In this document: piece by piece, positions 12,761-24,434 of the stretch
Layout of the letters: every line of letters begins with the position of its first letter
How positions within the stretch are numbered: the stretch's first letter is position 1
Source: Lytechinus pictus
Lineage: Eukaryota; Echinodermata; Echinoidea; Temnopleuroida; Toxopneustidae
Reading direction: 5' to 3'
DNA length: 64,000 nucleotides
NCBI RefSeq assembly: GCF_037042905.1
Contig: NC_087249.1
Location: forward strand, 15,867,901-15,931,900
Position numbers and translations under genes: made by a program
Notes under the pieces: model-generated
Told to the model about the DNA's origin: nothing
What the model saw: the letters and a program-made list of their open reading frames with translations, nothing else
Database searches by the model: none

Positions 12761-14240
12761 TTGCAACATGATATTTGCCATGACTGATTTAATAATTTGG
12801 TAAAAGGATAAACAATTTTTATAAGAAATTTATATATATATATTTATATATACAGACTTTGATCATGTTATTTTTATTGCAAAGCAATGATAGAGCAATG
12901 TGAATTATGTTGCAAAATATTTATTCTCCTTTTCTGTATGTGTTAATTTTGGGGTCAGACTAATTTGAATTAATATTTTCAAACTTTATCGCGGTCATTT
13001 CACCATTTACCTTCATGAACCTCATGTTTGTGCTAAAGCCGATGGCACCACCACAAACGAGGTTTGTGCGAGTGCCGAGTGTGTATCCATCATGAAATCA
13101 CAGAATGAGAAGAGATAATGTGGACTGCACGAATGTTAAGATATGTGATGATAAGGTAGATTTTCAATATAGGTTTGTTTGCCCAAATCTTCAACTTCGG
13201 ATATGAATTTTTCACCCATTTTTATGAGGATTATGCACCTGATCGGTTTTTCCACGGTGTGTAAAAAAAATCTCCTTCAATCAAAGCAATATATCTGTAA
13301 GTCTGGAATCTTGTTTTAGAAGTGCAATGTCAAATTTTGATTTCTAGAGCCTTGCCAGTTGCCAGTATAGTGTTTCAAGTTGACCCATATTGATATTTGA
13401 AATATTGATGGAGCAGTTTAGCCAATATGGCTTTGGAGCTCAGTGACATTTGTCAAGATCGATCAAAAACTGGTTTGCACTCCAAATTGACGCAGGTAAC
13501 CACTTAGTCTACTCAAAGAAAAGAGAGGGGAACTGGCGACGTATGTTTGAAGAGAAGGGATACTGACTTCCAGAAATTTGTCTAAGTTGCATGTGACATC
13601 TGTATATTTGGTGTTTGGAATCTGGTAATGTTGCGGTAATCTTCAATCACTGTCTGACCACAAGGAATGAAGCTCCTTTCAGAATATGCATATGATATCC
13701 AGAGCTCTTCAAAACCTCATACAAGTCGCATACTTTTTGGATTCACAAATGCCGATATCTTGTGAGAGTGTGGGCCTCTTTGTGGTGGCATTAGAGGAAT
13801 TCTCAGTGGATCTAGATCCAGGTGGTCATTTGTGTCTTTTCCGGCCATTTGTTGATATTTTCCTGTGTTTATGAGATTTTCCCATATTTATTTGCCTCTG
13901 ATGAAATGAAAGGCAATGTGATGTCTTGGTATTATAAAGTCAGAGTCAATAAAGACAATTTTTTGCTCCTCATGCATGCCGATATTAGCACCAAAAGGGA
14001 AGCTTCATACATCTGATACATTTTCTGGCTTAGTCTGTAACTCTATTAGTAAACCAAAATGCACTTGTTTGAATTCTAATAAGGCAGAATCTTAAAATGT
14101 TTATCAGCATTCATTTTCTGTGTCCAGGAGGAAACGTTCTTTCTTTGCAAAGAATTTTGAATAGATATCCTGTGTAAAGGAAACTTCATCACGTTCAGGT
14201 ATTCAGAAATGTAATCCCTTACAATGAAAGGAAGTTACTG
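12760..14240. other. No recognised feature
   Basis: AT-rich, with a short TA repeat at 12832-12855. Short open frames only. Confidence 0.45.
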
Positions 14241-14247
14241 TGTTTAA

Positions 14248-14705
14248 CCCTATATAGCCAGGGCTATTTTGAAATTGCATAGCCAGGGGGGGGGGGTAAG
14301 TCTTTTAAGCCACCACCCCACCCCCAAGATCTTGGTCGTTGATTAGGGCCGGTATTCAATTTGATACTTTAATTTTAAGTACTAGTATTTTACTCAGTAT
14401 TTTGCCTTAAAAAAAACACATCCATCTTTGGTATTCAATTGGATTTGGCTTAAATATACATGCAAGTCAGACACATACCAGACTTAAGTCTGGCTTGCAT
14501 ATAGTTTACAAACGTGATATGCGCAGTCATACATTCTGTGCTCAGATGATAACATACATTGTGCGTTATTTGGCTCAAACTTTATCATGATGTCAAAGTG
14601 GTTGTTAGTATTTTGCTTAAATTTGGCTGTATGAAGTAAAATACTTAGATGTGATCTAAATATGAGTTTAAAAAAAAAGCCCCCCCCCCCCCGGGCTAGA
14701 TAGGG
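14248..14705. mobile_element. TTAA-flanked MITE
   Basis: TTAA at 14244-14247 and 14706-14709. Inverted ends CCCTATATAGCCAGGG and CCCTATCTAGCCCGGG. The TIR start resembles that of 5539-7076. A G-run lies near the left end and a C-run near the right. Confidence 0.75.
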
Positions 14706-15039
14706 TTAAGTTATGCATGTGCCTGCTTATCATTGGCAGTTATTTTGGGAGAAGGGCGTCCACTCAATGATTCTGAATTTCATTATCCTTTGATCTTGTG
14801 CGATCTAAAACTCTTTCATGGGAACTTGTGAGTCTTTCATTTTCTTTGCAATGATCATACAATGCATAATTTGCAGACCATCATATAATTATTTCCTTCT
14901 TCTTGCTTATAGTTCCTCTGATCATGTCAGAGAAGTTTCTCAGCCAGGTCCTGAAGCTTGATATGAAGTGATGCTAGGCTGTTCATTCATCCATCTTCTG
15001 GTCTGTGGGTAGGGCAATGATTGGTAGATTTTTCCAACA

Positions 15040-15265
15040 GTGTCCCTTTGGCTAAAGAAATGATTTCCTATATCCAGTGTGGAACAAGTTTGGGAAATGT
15101 TGTTGGGTGCTGTCTGTTAGATTTGACATTGCATGTTTTGGTAGACTGTTCCAACTCTCTGTGACCCTTTGGCTAAAGAAGTGGTTTCCTCCATCCAGTC
15201 TGGAACAACTTTGGGCAGTTTTATTGGGTGCTGTCTGTGAGAGTTGTCATTGGTTCTTGATGACC
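15040..15265 (-). pseudogene. Duplicated LINE C-terminal scrap
   Basis: Minus strand reads NHFFSQRVTESWNSLPKHAM, the conserved C-terminal SQR/W-N-x-L-P block of LINE ORF2. The phrase CCCTTTGGCTAAAGAA...TGGGTGCTGTCTGT appears twice in tandem at about 120-base spacing. Confidence 0.65.
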
Positions 15266-15719
15266 ATTTGGCTGAATATATCCATGGAAAGATTTTTTTT
15301 GAATAATTTATTGGATGTCTTCTCTGAAATTTGACATTTTGCTTCACTGCTAGGATTCATGCATTGTATTGTAATGATTGATGGGAGATTATAGACCATT
15401 GTGGGATATGAAGTGTACTCCCACAGGACAAGCCTATGTTGAGGTCCTAACCCATTAGATCTATCTTTCATTGTCGGTGCCTCGCCTGATCTCTCAGGGT
15501 TCATGGTTGCATGATGGATACAGTATGCAAGCAAACATTTAGTTCTTGTATGATGGTGAATGAATAAATTAGCTTGACAGGGGAAAAAATAGTCAAGTAT
15601 TTTCCCGATTGGTTTCTATTTTGATCAAAATTCATAGAAACGCTGTTGCATCATGTATGGAAAAGGGTATATTTATTTGCAATATATTTTTTAATATATT
15701 CCATTTGCTCTTTGGAAAA

Positions 15720-15790
15720 GAACCCCCCCCCCCCAAAAAAAAAAAAAAAAAAAAAAAAAGCACAAAAAAAATAGCCAACGAATTCTTTTT
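15720..15790. repeat. C-run followed by A-run, then T-run
   Basis: About 14 C then about 24 A, with a T-run at 15786. One of several C-to-A homopolymer junctions in the window (also 16307, 19226, 28692, 41904, 62187, 63386). Confidence 0.8.
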
Positions 15791-16049
15791 TTTTTTCTAA
15801 TGTGATGATATAAATTGACTTGTTTAATGAAAATATGAACTGTGAAAATGATTAGTAATAATACTAAAAAATATTAAATTGAAAATTAGAACACTGTAGG
15901 GTCAGTCATGGATAGTTAATGTTGAAAGGATGTGAAATGATTGAAAATGGGCAGATACAGGGAGTTAGTGATTATCACTTATTTGCTCTACGCCAATCAG
16001 ATGCAAGGATTTTTTGGTGAAAATCACTGACAAATCTTCATGAAATGCT

Positions 16050-16570
16050 TTCCTGGATGGATAGAACAGGGAGGTATACAAAGAGAGCACAATCAGTGAT
16101 TCAACCGCTATTTGTGTTATGGGGGAAAGGGGAGGGGTTGTAAGGAAGGGTGGTGGTTTTGTTCAAGGGCGAATGAAAAGAATACAAAGGAGATTAACAG
16201 ACCGATTCTTATGGCAAGGAAGGGGAGTAGTTTGGAAAGATTGAGGGGGGGGGGGTAAAAGAAATTGCTTCTTGAGGCAAATTTTAGATGAATATGAACT
16301 AAGTTCCCCCCCCAAAAAAAAAAAAGTAACGGTTGCCCCCAGGAACACAATCACTTGAAAAGTAGATGGATTGTCTTGCATACTATGGGCTGCATAAAAT
16401 ATCATTAAAATCATTATCAAAGCACTTTCATTGTGGCAAGTTGTATACCATGCACAACAGTATCCAGTGCCCTTCTCTGTACACTGAAAAATAGGTCTCT
16501 CAGTGGTGATGTCACATATTGTGTGATTTGTCAAGAAGACCCCAGCTCGGACTAGGCTGCTGGTCATTTT
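16050..16570 (-). repeat. Second copy of the inverted duplicate pair
   Basis: Reverse complement of 12330-12760 with insertions, including a G-run near 16242 and a C/A run near 16307. The minus-strand open frame across it has no recognisable domain. Confidence 0.6.
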
Positions 16571-16872
16571 GTGAGGGGTGGGTTTTGCCCCATTGAATTC
16601 AGAGGTCAGCTGCTATGGTATCCTGAATACTTGAATGAATCTTCTTGGCTGCTGGTTTGTTTTTTTTGTTCACTCTTTCGTTGAAAAAATAAATGCGTCT
16701 TAGAAATTAAAACTTATTTTAGTCTCATTTGTGTATTTATATACTGTGACAAATTTCCCCCCTCCCTTATCAATATGACCTGCCCCCCCCCCCCACTATC
16801 AATTTCAACCTGCCCCTTTTTCATCCATTTTGACACCCCTTTTCCCTTTTTTATTGGGAGTGGGGGTGCCAA

Positions 16873-17375
16873 GGGCCCTGTTGCATAAAATTACTATATA
16901 GTCATTTTGCCATCTAATGTTTCCATGTTAGCTACCATTGGATGGTATGACCTTATACGTTACACATCATGGAGGGCATTAGAATCATACACACAATGTT
17001 ACTTTGAGAAGTTCTAATATGCCCAAGGCAGAGCCGAGTGTTTGGAATGTTTCTAAAGTAACAAGTGCGTGCAATAATTCTAATGCCCAAGCAAAATGAT
17101 GTGCTTTGTTTTATAAGATAGTGATATGGATTCCTATTTGATAAACCATCATCTCTTCACCATGACCGGTCAAAAGAACCTTTTTTTTCCTGAGCGCATT
17201 GAGAAATAGTGATGTGTGATATGCGCTATATAGAAAATATGATCATTAGTAGCACCAATTTTGGCAATTTTTCCTGTTAGCTAAAATGTCTTACTGATCA
17301 TGTGGTAGATTTTAGCCAATCATTTGATTAGGATCCATAACGCTATTTTATATCATCTTTAATGCAACAGGGCCC
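16873..17375. mobile_element. MITE with GGGCCCTGTTGCAT ends
   Basis: GGGCCCTGTTGCAT at 16873-16886 and its exact complement at 17362-17375. About 0.5 kb, no ORF. Confidence 0.75.
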
Positions 17376-17379
17376 AGGG

Positions 17380-18360
17380 CAAGTAACCTGGACTTTTTTT
17401 TTGTGCTTCCCCTTTTTTTCATATCGAATATAAGCAATATGCAAAACAAATATGATTTTCAGAATACCGGCCAGCTTTTAGGTTGTACAATGTGCAGAAG
17501 GTAAACCAAAAATTAGAAGGCTTTAATATGCTCGATTGTATTCTTCCATTTTTTTTTTTAAAAGTAAATTTCTAAGGCCTACATTTTCCAGGTGCAATTT
17601 TCATCTTTTCCAAGATTTGAGAAGGCGGAGATTAAATTTTAAGTTATGAATTAACCGAGTGATACGTCACTGAACATTTGTAATAAGGAGTAGGTGAGTT
17701 CCGTCTCGTTTTCGATGGCCCTCACAATTCAAATTACCTTCTGCACTGTATAAGCCAAATATTCAAGTTAGTGGCAATTTGCAGGTGATGATCTTGTAAA
17801 ATTAGTGAAATGCGAAACCACAACAATTTCAGCTTATAAGTTACGAGAATCTTGTCAGTTCGACATTTAAAAATATCTTCAGTTTTTAATATTTTAGAAG
17901 AGTGTAAACTTCACAAAATGAAAATAATTTTATTAAATACATTTTGATTTTTAAACTAGATTTTAAATTTGAATAATATTTTAAGATGAGCTGTATTTTG
18001 TCACCTTTTTGGTTCATATTTTTAAATAATCATCAATGCATTAAGAAATGCAATACATAAAGATTATATGGAATTTACAAAACAAAAATGAATATTATTT
18101 CAAATTGGCAACGTTAACGGTTATGTTTAGTTAGACAAATTTGAGTTTTCCAAAGTTTGTAACATCTATCATAAGATGTTTTGCTCAATATTTGAATATT
18201 GTTAATTCATGTGAAGATGCATTTCACTAAGTTTATTTTATAAAATCCGTAAGAAAATGAGGTAGGCAGAATATACATAAAGGGGATTTAAAATTAGTCA
18301 TTCGACCGTTGCGGGCATTACTATCAAGTGCAAATTTTAATGTAACCAAACGGTCGCAAA
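17380..18360. other. No recognised feature
   Basis: AT-rich noncoding sequence without visible repeats or terminal repeats. Confidence 0.45.
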
Positions 18361-18419
18361 ACTTAAATGTGGAAGTCCCTTCAGAGGTAGATCATCATCT
18401 TCTTTGCTCATGAGCAAAC

Positions 18420-18650
18420 AAGATTCTGTAGGGGGGAGAGAGAGTTGAGAAAAGGGAGGAGAGAGACAATGGAAGGAGACAGAGGGGAAGAGAGGGATGG
18501 ACAGAAAGAAAGAGAGGGAGAAATGGCAGATAGGAAAAAGTTTTGCACTAAAATAAATACAAGTACCCAAAACCATTGGCGGCGATTTCATGGGACTTTT
18601 GGTCCATATGGTGGGGGGGGGGGGGGGTGGACGAGACAACCCTCTTCAAT
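18420..18650. repeat. Purine-rich tract and G-run
   Basis: 18430-18540 is almost pure GA on the plus strand; a run of about 16 G starts at 18612. Low complexity; the open frames across it are not credible genes. Confidence 0.75.
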
Positions 18651-18958
18651 AAACTGCTGTACACAATTTTTAAAAGGGGGGCATGTTCCCTTCCCCCGGA
18701 ATCACCGCCAATAGTTGTAACACAATCATTTATTAATAAATCAAGGCAAAATAAATCTGTAAAAATTTGGCCATGTTTCATTTACACAGCAACTAATAGT
18801 TCTGATTTATCAAGTGCACTTATAAAAATAGCCCTACCGTAACTTATTCTTCGGGGAGAGGGAGCAATCGGAAGCATACAACGAAACATTTTTACTTGAC
18901 AAATTCTATACCTATAAAACTTATTTTTGAAGACTTTAAAGTTTGTCAGGTGATAACC

Positions 18959-19165
18959 GTACTGACCGCACAGACACGTTGTTAGCGCTAACAATGCGCT
19001 AACAGAGGCCCTGTTACAACAGGTAATGTGGCAGCGATGCCTAATGTTACAACAATACATTATTTACACATTGAAATAAATGTTTTGACTTCACAATCCG
19101 GAAGATGTGACTGGGCTTACTGTTAACGTTCTGTTAGACTAACAACGTTTCCGTGCGGTCGGTAC
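18959..19165. mobile_element. Short MITE with 27-bp imperfect TIR
   Basis: Left arm GTACTGACCGCACAGACACG plus TTGTTAG pairs with the right arm at 19139-19165 with about three mismatches. It includes the palindrome GTTAGCGCTAAC. Confidence 0.7.
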
Positions 19166-19587
19166 AGAATGGACTAATTCATCAAGAGCAGATATCAAAA
19201 ATATATCGTTACTTAGTCCCACCCCAATCCCCCCCCCCAAAAAAAAAAAAGAGATATAGAAATGTCCATTAAATCAATTCACTTCAAACCGGTCTAGTGA
19301 AAATTTTGCCTAATCACCGGCAGTCTTTTTTCTTTAATCTGTAATCTGAATTTGCATCTGAGAAGGGGTATGGTCTACAAATTTTCTACACTTCTGCATC
19401 TGACCTGTGCACCAAGAGTGAATGAAGATAACCACCCTAAAAAAGTAAATATTCCAGAAGCACTGAAGAAGCATTAATTCAAGAGAGGGAGAAATCAATA
19501 TCAGAAAACATATAAAAAATTACAATTTATAAATATATATATATATAATATATGTATTATAATTTTTGTTCATTTGACATCCGTAAA

Positions 19588-19925
19588 TGAATTAATGAAT
19601 GGATGGATGGATTGATAAATGAACGAATGAATGAACAAATGAGTGATTGGATGGATGAATTGATGGATGGATGGATGGATGAATAAATAAATGAATGCAT
19701 GTGGTCATACACAGATCAATGCATGGCTAAGTGAGTGAATGAATGAATGGCTAAGTGGATGAATGAATGAATAAATGGCTAAGTGAGTGAATGAACGAAT
19801 GAATGGCTAAGTGAGTGAATGACTAATGAATGAATGGTTGGATGAATGAATGCATGCATTTATGCGAGCATACATGAATTAATGAATGGATGGATAGATG
19901 AATGGATGGATGGATAGATGAATCG
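19588..19925. repeat. GAAT/GGAT tetranucleotide array with a higher-order unit
   Basis: Long degenerate 4-base repeat; GGCTAAGTGAGTGAATGAATGA-like units recur about every 30-40 bases between 19720 and 19830. A small outlier lies at 20410-20457. Confidence 0.85.
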
Positions 19926-20459
19926 TTATGTGATAAGACATATCTCACATATTAAATAATATATCAATACATAACCAATACTTAATCAATACTTCTACAG
20001 GAAGCAGACCAACTCCAACTTTCTTAAGAAAGTATTACTCATTCTTCTTCCAGCTAAACCTCTGACGCAAACATCATTTTATGGGTTTCTTATTCACTAC
20101 ATTTCATGTTCTCACTAAAAGGTCAACTCCCCCAATTCAGAGTAAAGTTTACCTCTGAACCCACATCAGTTTCAGAGATTGGAGTTTAGAGTTACAGAAA
20201 AGTATACTACCCTACATCATTTTGCAGAGTCTATTTTATATACTTCAGAGTATAGTCACCATCAGACTTACTCATGTATTTGTCTTCATCATCATCAAGT
20301 TATCATCTTTGATAAATACATGTATCTGTACATGATCTTGCTTTGATTTCGTCTCATTTAAGTCCGGTTGAAAGCAAAAGAGCATAGATCCCAACGACAA
20401 CACAACAGAATGAATAAATGGTTGAATGGATGGATGGATAGACGAATGGATGGATGCTC

Positions 20460-21480
20460 GTCCATGGACTTTCAAAATTGACCCTAAAGTAAACATTCTT
20501 TATTTCAGATCCCTTCTCAAAGGGACCCAAGTATTTTTCATGTTTTCCCTGGCCTTTATAATACCATTTTCACGTATCCAGAGTTGGAGATTACTTCTTG
20601 AGTTTGGAATTTTTTATACCCTTTTTACTTTACGCTCCCACATCTCTCGGCCAGGAAAAGCGAATACCTTTTCACGCTTTTCTGGAAGAGCATGATGTCG
20701 TTGTCCACCTTAAATGGCAGTACCCCCCCCCCCCCTTCCCCGCTCCCTCCCCAGGGTTCCTCAGGCAAGCGGAAGATCAACTTGATCTGGATTACCTCCT
20801 CACCATGATGGACTACATCGGGAGAACTTTCCACCAAGGTATTTTCAGGATACTCGTCGACAGAAGTCTACAATCCACGTCCTACTCCTTCTCATAGTAA
20901 AACTTGGTCCTTTCGTGCATGGAGGAAGTCAGTCGACTTGCATGGCCATTCAACAGTGACATCATCAAACCTCATCTCACCATCAGATAGCTGCATGCAG
21001 ATGGGCGGATGCCTTTCAAGTTCCAAGCAACTTTCTCCTATACAACTAACCCACTATACCAGCCATTATCTCCTGATGAAAACCTGCTCCATGAATTTCT
21101 TCGCTGACCAGGCCGCATGGATGGTGATGTGTAGCCTTCTCGAGGGTATAGATCTATTCCACTTCCTATTGTGGCTCAGGGTGTACTTGCAACAGACGGC
21201 AATCGATCTTATTGAAAGTCTTGGACCACTCCGGATTGGTTCTTTGCTGATGGAAAAACAGAACAGAAAACAAATGAAACAATCTGATACATGTTCCGTG
21301 TTTTCTTCTATGTCATCGAACAAAATAACAGACCCTTTGTAAAGAGCTACAACGTTATGGTTTGCATTGAGAACTTCCATCAGCCAATGACAATCATGGT
21401 TTCAGTGATAGTTAACAAAGTTAACAAAGTTGTCATAGTTTTAACACTAAAAGAAAAACAGACTCTACTCTTTTTTTCCT
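20460..21480. other. Less AT-rich stretch of unknown nature
   Basis: Noticeably richer in GC than its flanks, with overlapping open frames on both strands (20598-20897, 20938-21342 plus; 21066-21380 minus). No motif recognised, no confident splice structure. It could be a decayed retroelement. Confidence 0.3.
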
Positions 21481-21737
21481 AGAGTCTCGTTAATCTCGTA
21501 TCAATCTGAAAAATCCCTGCAACCTAATTAAGTTGGTTCCTGTTGACACACATAATTGCTGTTTAAGACAACTCGAAAATATAAATTTGCAATTTGCATA
21601 AAAACAGCAAAATAAACAAGCACAATGAAATTTTTATCAAAATCTAATGTAAAACAAAAAAAGATACATTTAAAAAATCGTTCATTTTTCATAAAATAAA
21701 CTAAAGATACATTAAAATACATTGCCACTGGGCATAA

Positions 21738-22375
21738 CAATGGATAACTCTGAATTTGAGAGAGTAGATCACTATATGATCATCTACCTTGGGCAACACA
21801 TCAGAATGGATCATGAAGAACTGGAAAAAGTTAAAAGTGGGACAAGGGCTGCATGGAACGCTTTGGGGAATTTCAATGACATTATCAAGAGCAATATGCC
21901 AATTTACCTTATTAAAACTTAAAAGAAAAGTTTTTAACCACTGTGTTCTACCGGCATTGACATATGGTTCCGATACTTGGTCTGTAACAAAGAAAATAGA
22001 ACAGAAACTAAAAACCACTCAACACAGTATGGAACGTACAATGCTACGGATATATCAAAACCTGACAGGAAAATCATACAATGGATTAGGAGCCAGACTA
22101 GAGTAATAGACATAATCAAAGCAATTAAAACAATGAAATGGTGATGAGCTGGCCACCTTGCAAGATCACATGACAATAGATGGACCAAACGCATCACAGA
22201 ATGGAGACCATGGCTAGGATCACAAAATCGGGGTTGACAAAAAACTGAAATGGAATGACGAGCTCACAAAGTGCATTGGCATAAAGTGGATTGCATCAGC
22301 ACAAGACAAGCACCTTTTGGCACCAACTTGAGGAGGCCTTCACCTTGCAGTGAGCTGGACATGGCTGATATAATG
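21738..22375 (+). pseudogene. RTE-like LINE 3' fragment
   Basis: Plus strand reads VDHYMIIYLGQHIRM, then LKRKVFNHCVLPALTYGSDT, then GHLARSHDNRWTKRITEWRP across frame breaks. This V-Y-L-G-Q...LPALTYG-x-x-T-W...W-x-x-R-I-x-E-W-R-P series is the C-terminal part of endonuclease/reverse-transcriptase ORFs of RTE-type LINEs. It ends near the TGATGAC tail at 22372-22380. Confidence 0.8.
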
Positions 22376-22639
22376 ATGACATTAAACAATCGCTTATTTT
22401 TTTAAAATAAAATTAACTTATGCAAAACACGGTGATATGCAATAAATGAGAGAGATGGTGTCACACGAGCACTATTTATTTAATATTTCATTAAATGTAT
22501 TATACAATAATTTGATTTGTGTAAATTTGACAATAAGGAAGCTCTTCATTTAATCACAATTACAGCAATGGTAAATCCACATGTCTATGGAGGATTATGC
22601 TTTAAAATGGGGAATGGATTCAAATATTTTTTATTTCTT

Positions 22640-22850
22640 ATAAAAAATGAAAGTAGAATACAAAATGTATAGTGAGTGCATGACGTCATCTTTTTCGTCA
22701 TAGGTCTACAGGAAGGATGTGCATAACTATTTTGTGAAAATTCGAAAATTAAAAATGGCGTAACTTTTTATTTTACATCCGATTTTGATCAGCGTTATGA
22801 TTGTTGCATTTTTTCCCTGCTTATTAAACCAATTTTGTTGAGGTTGACTT
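22640..22850. mobile_element. Degenerate partial copy of the foldback MITE
   Basis: TGACGTCAT, then GGATGTGCATAACT, ATTTTACATCCGATTTTGAT and GTTGAGGTTGACTTCA follow the order of the right arm of 38047-38635. Confidence 0.6.
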
Positions 22851-22924
22851 CACTTCTAGAGGCGGAGCTTAGTAACTTTAATAATGTTCTTTCAAAAATC
22901 TACGAAACATCCTATGCACAAGGC

Positions 22925-23110
22925 ACCACTCCCCCCCCCCCCCCCCCCACAACAAAGGGAGAAGGGAAATGGAGAGGGGGGAGAAAAGGGAAGGAGAAAG
23001 GAGAGAGAAAGAGAAGGAAATTAGGGAAAACGAAAGAGAGGGAAAGAAAACGAATGAAAAGAATGGAAGATAAGGAAAAAGTAGGAAAAGGGAGAGTGGA
23101 ATTAAATGCC
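22925..23110. repeat. C-run plus GA-rich low-complexity tract
   Basis: A run of about 19 C, then about 150 bases of GA-rich sequence. The open frame through it encodes only K/E/R/G-rich low complexity. Confidence 0.75.
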
Positions 23111-23451
23111 CTATTTTAATATACCCTTATTTATATACTTTTGATAGATGCCCCTTTTCTGTTCTAGTTTGTTCTGTTAATGTTCTGATGGCGTTCCTTT
23201 TCTTTGAGAACAAGTGTTCCTAAATGAAGGGGAAAAATCGTAAGAATAATCCTACGTGCCTTGAAGACCCAGACCAGACCAAAAAGGGAAATTGAAATCT
23301 CCATCGGCGGATCCAGGGGGTGAGTGGCCCGGCCCCCTCCCCCTATCGGCGGATCAAAAAAAGGGGGAAATAGGGGGAAGAAAAATAAGAGGAAAAAAGA
23401 GGAGGAAGACTTCGAGTGAATGAAATAAGGTGAGGGGAAGACCAGGGGAGT

Positions 23452-23579
23452 GTATTCGACAAGTCCCATTTTGTCCGACAGTTACCATAGTAACAGTGCT
23501 TCTTAGCCAATAAGATTCAAGGAAAAATGTCAGATCTGACAACTCGTCGGACGAAAATGTTGATGAAACGCTCCCCTGG
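23452..23579. mobile_element. Hairpin MITE of 128 bases
   Basis: CCAGGGGAGTGT and TTTTGTCCGAC on the left pair with GTCGGACGAAAA and CGCTCCCCTGG on the right. The right arm recurs at 1-50. Confidence 0.7.
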
Positions 23580-23599
23580 AAAATAATTTTAAAACAAAA

Positions 23600-24300
23600 T
23601 CTTCATATCACTTTATTAAATTTGCGTTCGCATTGTAAGTTCGATGAGATACATATCTTGCTAAATGAATAGGGTGATATGGAGCTTAAAATGTCCAGTT
23701 TTGAAGTCAATATACAAAACATTTTTAGCTCGGACATCGAGCTTTCATTATTTTGTGTGATTTACAAATTTACAAAATTACAAACAGTGATCTGTAAAAT
23801 GTCCGTTTTATTTTCTGCTCGCGATTTGCGCTTGCATTAAATGTTAAAAATATATATATAAACACATTCTTCCTATTCCTAATTACAAGTGTTTTAAAAT
23901 CTCGCGCTTTCATTGGGTTCATTACATTAATAAATAAAATAACAATATTTTCATAAATTCCTTATAATGAAATTGTCCCTTTTTCGGAAAGGAATATCAA
24001 CAAGCATTATCTCGCGCTTATAGGAAGAGAAATAGGAAGATATTCAACAATTTTTCATATGAGAAAATGTCCTTAGAATGTCCTGGTCCTAGGTCAACAT
24101 CATTTATCAAGTGCAATCCATATCCACTTCATAATTTTCCCATACAGTGCTTGAAATGGTTTTTAAATGGACCCTTTTTACGATCGGAATATCAAATATT
24201 TCCAGCTCGCGCTTCGCGCTGCATTATTGATTTTCATGATACAAAATATATTTAAAATGGCCAGATTCTAGGTCTAAATGTGAAACATGAACACGTGTGT
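23600..24300. repeat. Degenerate repeats carrying the CTCGCGCTTCGCGC palindrome
   Basis: Units near 23735, 23815, 23903, 24010 and 24205 each end in a variant of AGCTCGCGCTTCGCGCTCGC followed by ATT. The same word occurs at 27195, 27275, 29352, 29470, 48506, 48715 and 48938. Confidence 0.7.
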
Positions 24301-24434
24301 TTATCGAGATTAGCAGCTTGTTTTTTTATTTACAGTATGCTTAGATCTATACGCAGTTTCAGATCAGAATATATTTAAAAAAAATCAGCTGGAAAGCGGT
24401 GAAAATGCAGAAAGCTGACATTTCTGTGTTAATG

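Noticed and set aside
16163..16567. 134-codon minus-strand ORF as a gene
   Set aside because: It runs through homopolymers, and the matching inverted copy near 12.4 kb does not keep the frame.
22835..23119. Lysine-rich protein on the plus strand
   Set aside because: Translation of a C-run and a GA-rich low-complexity tract.
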